A stretch of DNA of 6,747 nucleotides from an uncultured Collinsella sp. (lineage in GTDB: Bacteria; Actinomycetota; Coriobacteriia; Coriobacteriales; Coriobacteriaceae), in the NCBI GenBank assembly GCA_934646965.1, contig CAKUEZ010000107.1:1-6747 (forward strand), given 5' to 3'. A model generated the notes under the pieces. That model worked only from the letters and a program-made list of their open reading frames with translations, had not been told where the DNA came from and searched no databases. The position numbers and the translations under genes were made by a program. Positions 4,846-6,747 of this stretch are shown here, in pieces (position 1 is the stretch's first letter; every line of letters starts with the position of its first letter).

Positions 4846-5815
4846 GAGCCTCCCCTTCCTTGCAGAAAAACGGAATGATCAGATCGTCAAAATCCTGAAT
4901 CTCCTCGTGACCAAAGCCTTCAAAGAACTCATGACGCTTTTCACAGGTCAGGTTGTTGTAGACCGCAAACTGCGTCGCCGGAGGACAGACGATATCGGCT
5001 GTGCCCGTGCCAAACAGCACGGGGCATTTGACCATGGGGGCAAAGTTCTTGGAATCGAAGTACGCCAGCTTTGCATAGGCCTCGTCAATACGAGTCGAGT
5101 CCTCGTCAAACCAGCGAGACCAATAGCGCAGGCCCTCGTAGGCAATGTCGTCGGCATCCAAATCCCAGACCAGGCGGAAATCCGACAGGAAGGGATAGAG
5201 GATGGCGGCGCGATTGATAAGCTCGCTATTAAGCGCACAGGTCGCAATACCCAAACCGCCGCCCTGTGACGCGCCGTTCACAAACACACGGGCAAGATCG
5301 ATGCCCTCGAGCTCACGAACAATACGGCACAGAATGCGAATATCTTGGTGCAAGCGGACATAGTAGAGGTTGGCCGGGTCGCCGTCGATACCGGCGACGA
5401 TATGGCCCGCGACCGTTGTGCCCTCAAATCCACCAATGTCCTCGGAGGGTCCTCCTTGGCCAGGACAATCGAGGGCGATAAGTGCCATGCCCATACCCGC
5501 AAACGACGCCTGTTCAAACCAGCTGCGGCTTGCGCCCGGATACCCATGGAACTGAAGTACCAATGGCACGGGCTCGTCCGAGACGGGTTTAAGGTACTTG
5601 GCGTGCAGGCGAGCGCCACACATGCCGGTATACCAGAGGTCGAAAAGCTGGCAGGTCACGGCGTCGGCGACTGATGCCGTCTCGATCGCATAGTCAAGCC
5701 CAACGGCGTCGGCCTCGGCCATGCGATCCTTCCAAAAGAGATCGAAATCTGATGGGCGGGGCATGGCGCCTCGATATTCACCAAATTGATGTTGTAGCTC
5801 CTGAGCACTTGGCAT
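4838..5815 (-). CDS. Acetyl esterase of the AXE1/CE7 (cephalosporin-C deacetylase) family
   Basis: 325 residues, close to the 318-325 of characterised CE7 acetyl esterases, a cytosolic family that deacetylates small acetylated sugars and xylo-oligosaccharides. Seen: FHGYPG at 89-94 (oxyanion region), LDCPGQGG at 115-122, serine elbow GASQG at 181-185 with Ser183, Asp274 in GTADIVCPP, and His303 in FGHEE. The triad is complete and correctly spaced. No signal peptide is visible, so it should act on imported substrate. In this neighbourhood a role in removing O-acetyl groups from sialic acid is attractive but inferred; true substrates may be other acetylated glycans. Start: ATG 5815 is preferred. 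A TTG at 5830 lies directly on the AAAGG and leaves no spacing. No strong ribosome site precedes 5815. The last codons overlap the next gene. Confidence 0.88.
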   Translation of the reverse strand: MPSAQELQHQFGEYRGAMPRPSDFDLFWKDRMAEADAVGLDYAIETASVADAVTCQLFDLWYTGMCGARLHAKYLKPVSDEPVPLVLQFHGYPGASRSWFEQASFAGMGMALIALDCPGQGGPSEDIGGFEGTTVAGHIVAGIDGDPANLYYVRLHQDIRILCRIVRELEGIDLARVFVNGASQGGGLGIATCALNSELINRAAILYPFLSDFRLVWDLDADDIAYEGLRYWSRWFDEDSTRIDEAYAKLAYFDSKNFAPMVKCPVLFGTGTADIVCPPATQFAVYNNLTCEKRHEFFEGFGHEEIQDFDDLIIPFFCKEGEAHV

Positions 5816-5851
5816 GGCTCGTGAACCCAACCTTTCGAAATCGCAACGGAG

Positions 5852-5879
5852 GTGCGCCCGGCAAGGGAGCCGGGCGCAC
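5852..5879 (-). terminator. Strong GC-rich hairpin downstream of the transporter ATPase gene
   Basis: A perfect 11-bp inverted repeat, GTGCGCCCGGC with GCCGGGCGCAC, has a six-base loop, 17 bases after the ATPase stop codon and 37 bases before the esterase start. The minus strand continues CTCCGTTGCG, with no real U tract. It may be a weak terminator, a Rho-independent site with a degenerate tail, or a 3'-end stabiliser that separates transporter from enzyme expression. I therefore cannot say whether the esterase has its own promoter. Confidence 0.45.
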
Positions 5880-5895
5880 GGGAGGGAAAGCGTGA

Positions 5896-6723
5896 TTACT
5901 CGCCGAGCTTGGGATGCAGCAGCGACGGCGCAGCGCCGAGCAGCATCTTGGTGTAGGGGTCCTGCGGGTTCTGGAAGACCTGCTTGGCCTCGCCCTGCTC
6001 GACGATCTTGCCGCCATTCATGACAACGATGTCGTCGGAAATATAGCGGACCGTCTGGATGTCATGGCTGATGAACACCATGGCTAGGCCGAGCTCCTTC
6101 TTAAGGTCGGTCAGCAGGTTCAGAATCTGCGCGCGGACCGAAACGTCCAGAGCCGAGGTGGGCTCGTCGGCGATGATGGCGTCGGGGTTCAGCGACAGGG
6201 CACGGGCAATTGCCACGCGCTGGCGCTGACCGCCCGAAAGCTGGCCAGGAAGAACCTCGGCGGCAGAGCTGGGCAGGCCGGTGAGCTCCAGGAGCTCCTT
6301 GACGCGCTTCTCCTGCTCGGCCTCGGTACCCAGGTTGTGAACGCGCATGGGGTCGAGCAGCTGCTCGCGAACGACCATGCGGGGGTTCAGCGCCGTGGCC
6401 GGATTCTGGAACACGACCGAGATAACGCGACCCATGTGACGACGGTCCTCGGCGGTGCGCTTGGTAACGTCCTTGCCCTTAAAGTAGACCTTGCCGCTCG
6501 TGGGGGCCTGCAGGCCGCACATGACGTTGGCGGTGGTGGACTTGCCGCAACCGGACTCGCCGACGATGCCGATCGTCTGGCCGGGCATAAGCTTAATCGT
6601 TACACCCTGGACGGCGTGAACCAGGTTGGGGTGCAGAATCGAACCGGTACGGGTCCTAAAGGTGACGTGGACGTCATCAAGGAAGATGATCGGCTCGACG
6701 CCGTTGACTGCGGTCTCGCTCAT
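5896..6723 (-). CDS. ABC transporter ATP-binding protein, OppF/DppF type (peptide/nickel family)
   Basis: 275 residues forming a complete nucleotide-binding domain. Seen: Walker A GESGCGKST at 55-63, Q-loop VVFQNP with Gln106, signature LSGGQRQRV at 162-170, Walker B AIIADEP with Glu187, D-loop SALD, and switch His220 in ISHD. VFQNPATALNPRM is typical of the Opp/Dpp/Nik family. It ends shortly after QDPYTKMLLGAAPSL, so the C-terminal oligopeptide-type extension of 320-330-residue OppF/DppF proteins is absent, giving a NikE-like length. It should work at the membrane with a second ATPase, two permeases and a lipoprotein encoded to the right. Opp/Dpp-type importers for sialic acid are known (H. 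ducreyi SatABCD and a Bifidobacterium system), so sialate is a plausible cargo here, by inference. ATG 6723 has GGAGGTGA eight bases upstream. The preceding gene, whose frame I cannot fix, must end between here and the edge or overlap. Confidence 0.92.
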   Translation of the reverse strand: MSETAVNGVEPIIFLDDVHVTFRTRTGSILHPNLVHAVQGVTIKLMPGQTIGIVGESGCGKSTTANVMCGLQAPTSGKVYFKGKDVTKRTAEDRRHMGRVISVVFQNPATALNPRMVVREQLLDPMRVHNLGTEAEQEKRVKELLELTGLPSSAAEVLPGQLSGGQRQRVAIARALSLNPDAIIADEPTSALDVSVRAQILNLLTDLKKELGLAMVFISHDIQTVRYISDDIVVMNGGKIVEQGEAKQVFQNPQDPYTKMLLGAAPSLLHPKLGE

Positions 6724-6731
6724 CTACATCA

Positions 6732-6739
6732 CCTCCGCG
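6732..6739 (-). promoter_or_regulatory. Ribosome binding site of the ABC ATPase gene
   Basis: Minus-strand GGAGGTGA, near-perfectly complementary to the 3' end of 16S rRNA, lies about eight bases before ATG 6723. It probably overlaps the 3' end of the preceding transporter gene: both a TGA within it and a TAG at 6726-6724 could be that gene's stop. Confidence 0.7.
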
Positions 6740-6747
6740 TGAGGGGT

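Noticed and set aside
1..6747. tRNA or rRNA genes and insertion sequences
   Set aside because: I saw no tRNA-like cloverleaf, no rRNA segment, and no transposase or terminal-repeat pair beyond the intergenic palindrome.

Overview
The window looks like a chromosomal piece of a GC-rich (roughly 60% by eye) Gram-positive bacterium. The best guess is a gut actinobacterium of the class Coriobacteriia, such as Collinsella. This rests on the actinobacterial RapZ with an Arg in its Walker A motif, strong AGGAGG-type ribosome binding sites, and a sialic-acid gene set typical of host-associated gut bacteria. The genus is inferred from general familiarity, not from a search. All recognisable genes lie on the minus strand, so the locus reads from the right edge to the left edge.

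In order of transcription: (1) 6723-5896, the second ATPase of a peptide/nickel (Opp/Dpp)-type ABC importer, whose partner genes should lie beyond the right edge. (2) A GC-rich hairpin at 5852-5879. (3) 5815-4838, an AXE1/CE7-type acetyl esterase with a complete Ser-Asp-His triad. (4) 4845-3994, a translationally coupled diverged paralogue of the same fold that has Gly where the nucleophilic Ser should be. (5) 3925-3005, a DapA/N-acetylneuraminate-lyase family aldolase. (6) A 2831-3008 spacer built from a repeat, including a giant imperfect hairpin whose outer arm contains the aldolase stop codon. (7) 2761-1796, a ROK kinase with the AGHxGH signature of N-acetylmannosamine kinases (NanK). (8) A terminator-like stem at 1751-1779. 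(9) 1731-1039, NanE, ManNAc-6-P 2-epimerase. (10) A terminator-like stem at 957-988, fused to the ribosome binding site of (11) rapZ, 938-18. (12) The first codons of a further gene at 11-1, possibly whiA.

Read as a pathway, the right-hand 5.7 kb is a sialic-acid utilisation locus. The importer would bring in sialic acid (or another sugar or peptide), the esterase could remove O-acetyl groups, and the aldolase would split Neu5Ac into ManNAc and pyruvate. NanK would phosphorylate ManNAc and NanE would convert ManNAc-6-P to GlcNAc-6-P. NagA, NagB, a sialidase and a regulator are not in the window. rapZ belongs to a different, widely conserved housekeeping cluster and marks the end of the nan block.

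The most unusual points are the serine-less esterase paralogue coupled to an intact one, the self-complementary repeat between nanA and nanK, the aldolase that keeps NAL-type catalytic residues but not the NAL sialate-binding motif, and the terminator-like leader that abuts the rapZ Shine-Dalgarno sequence.
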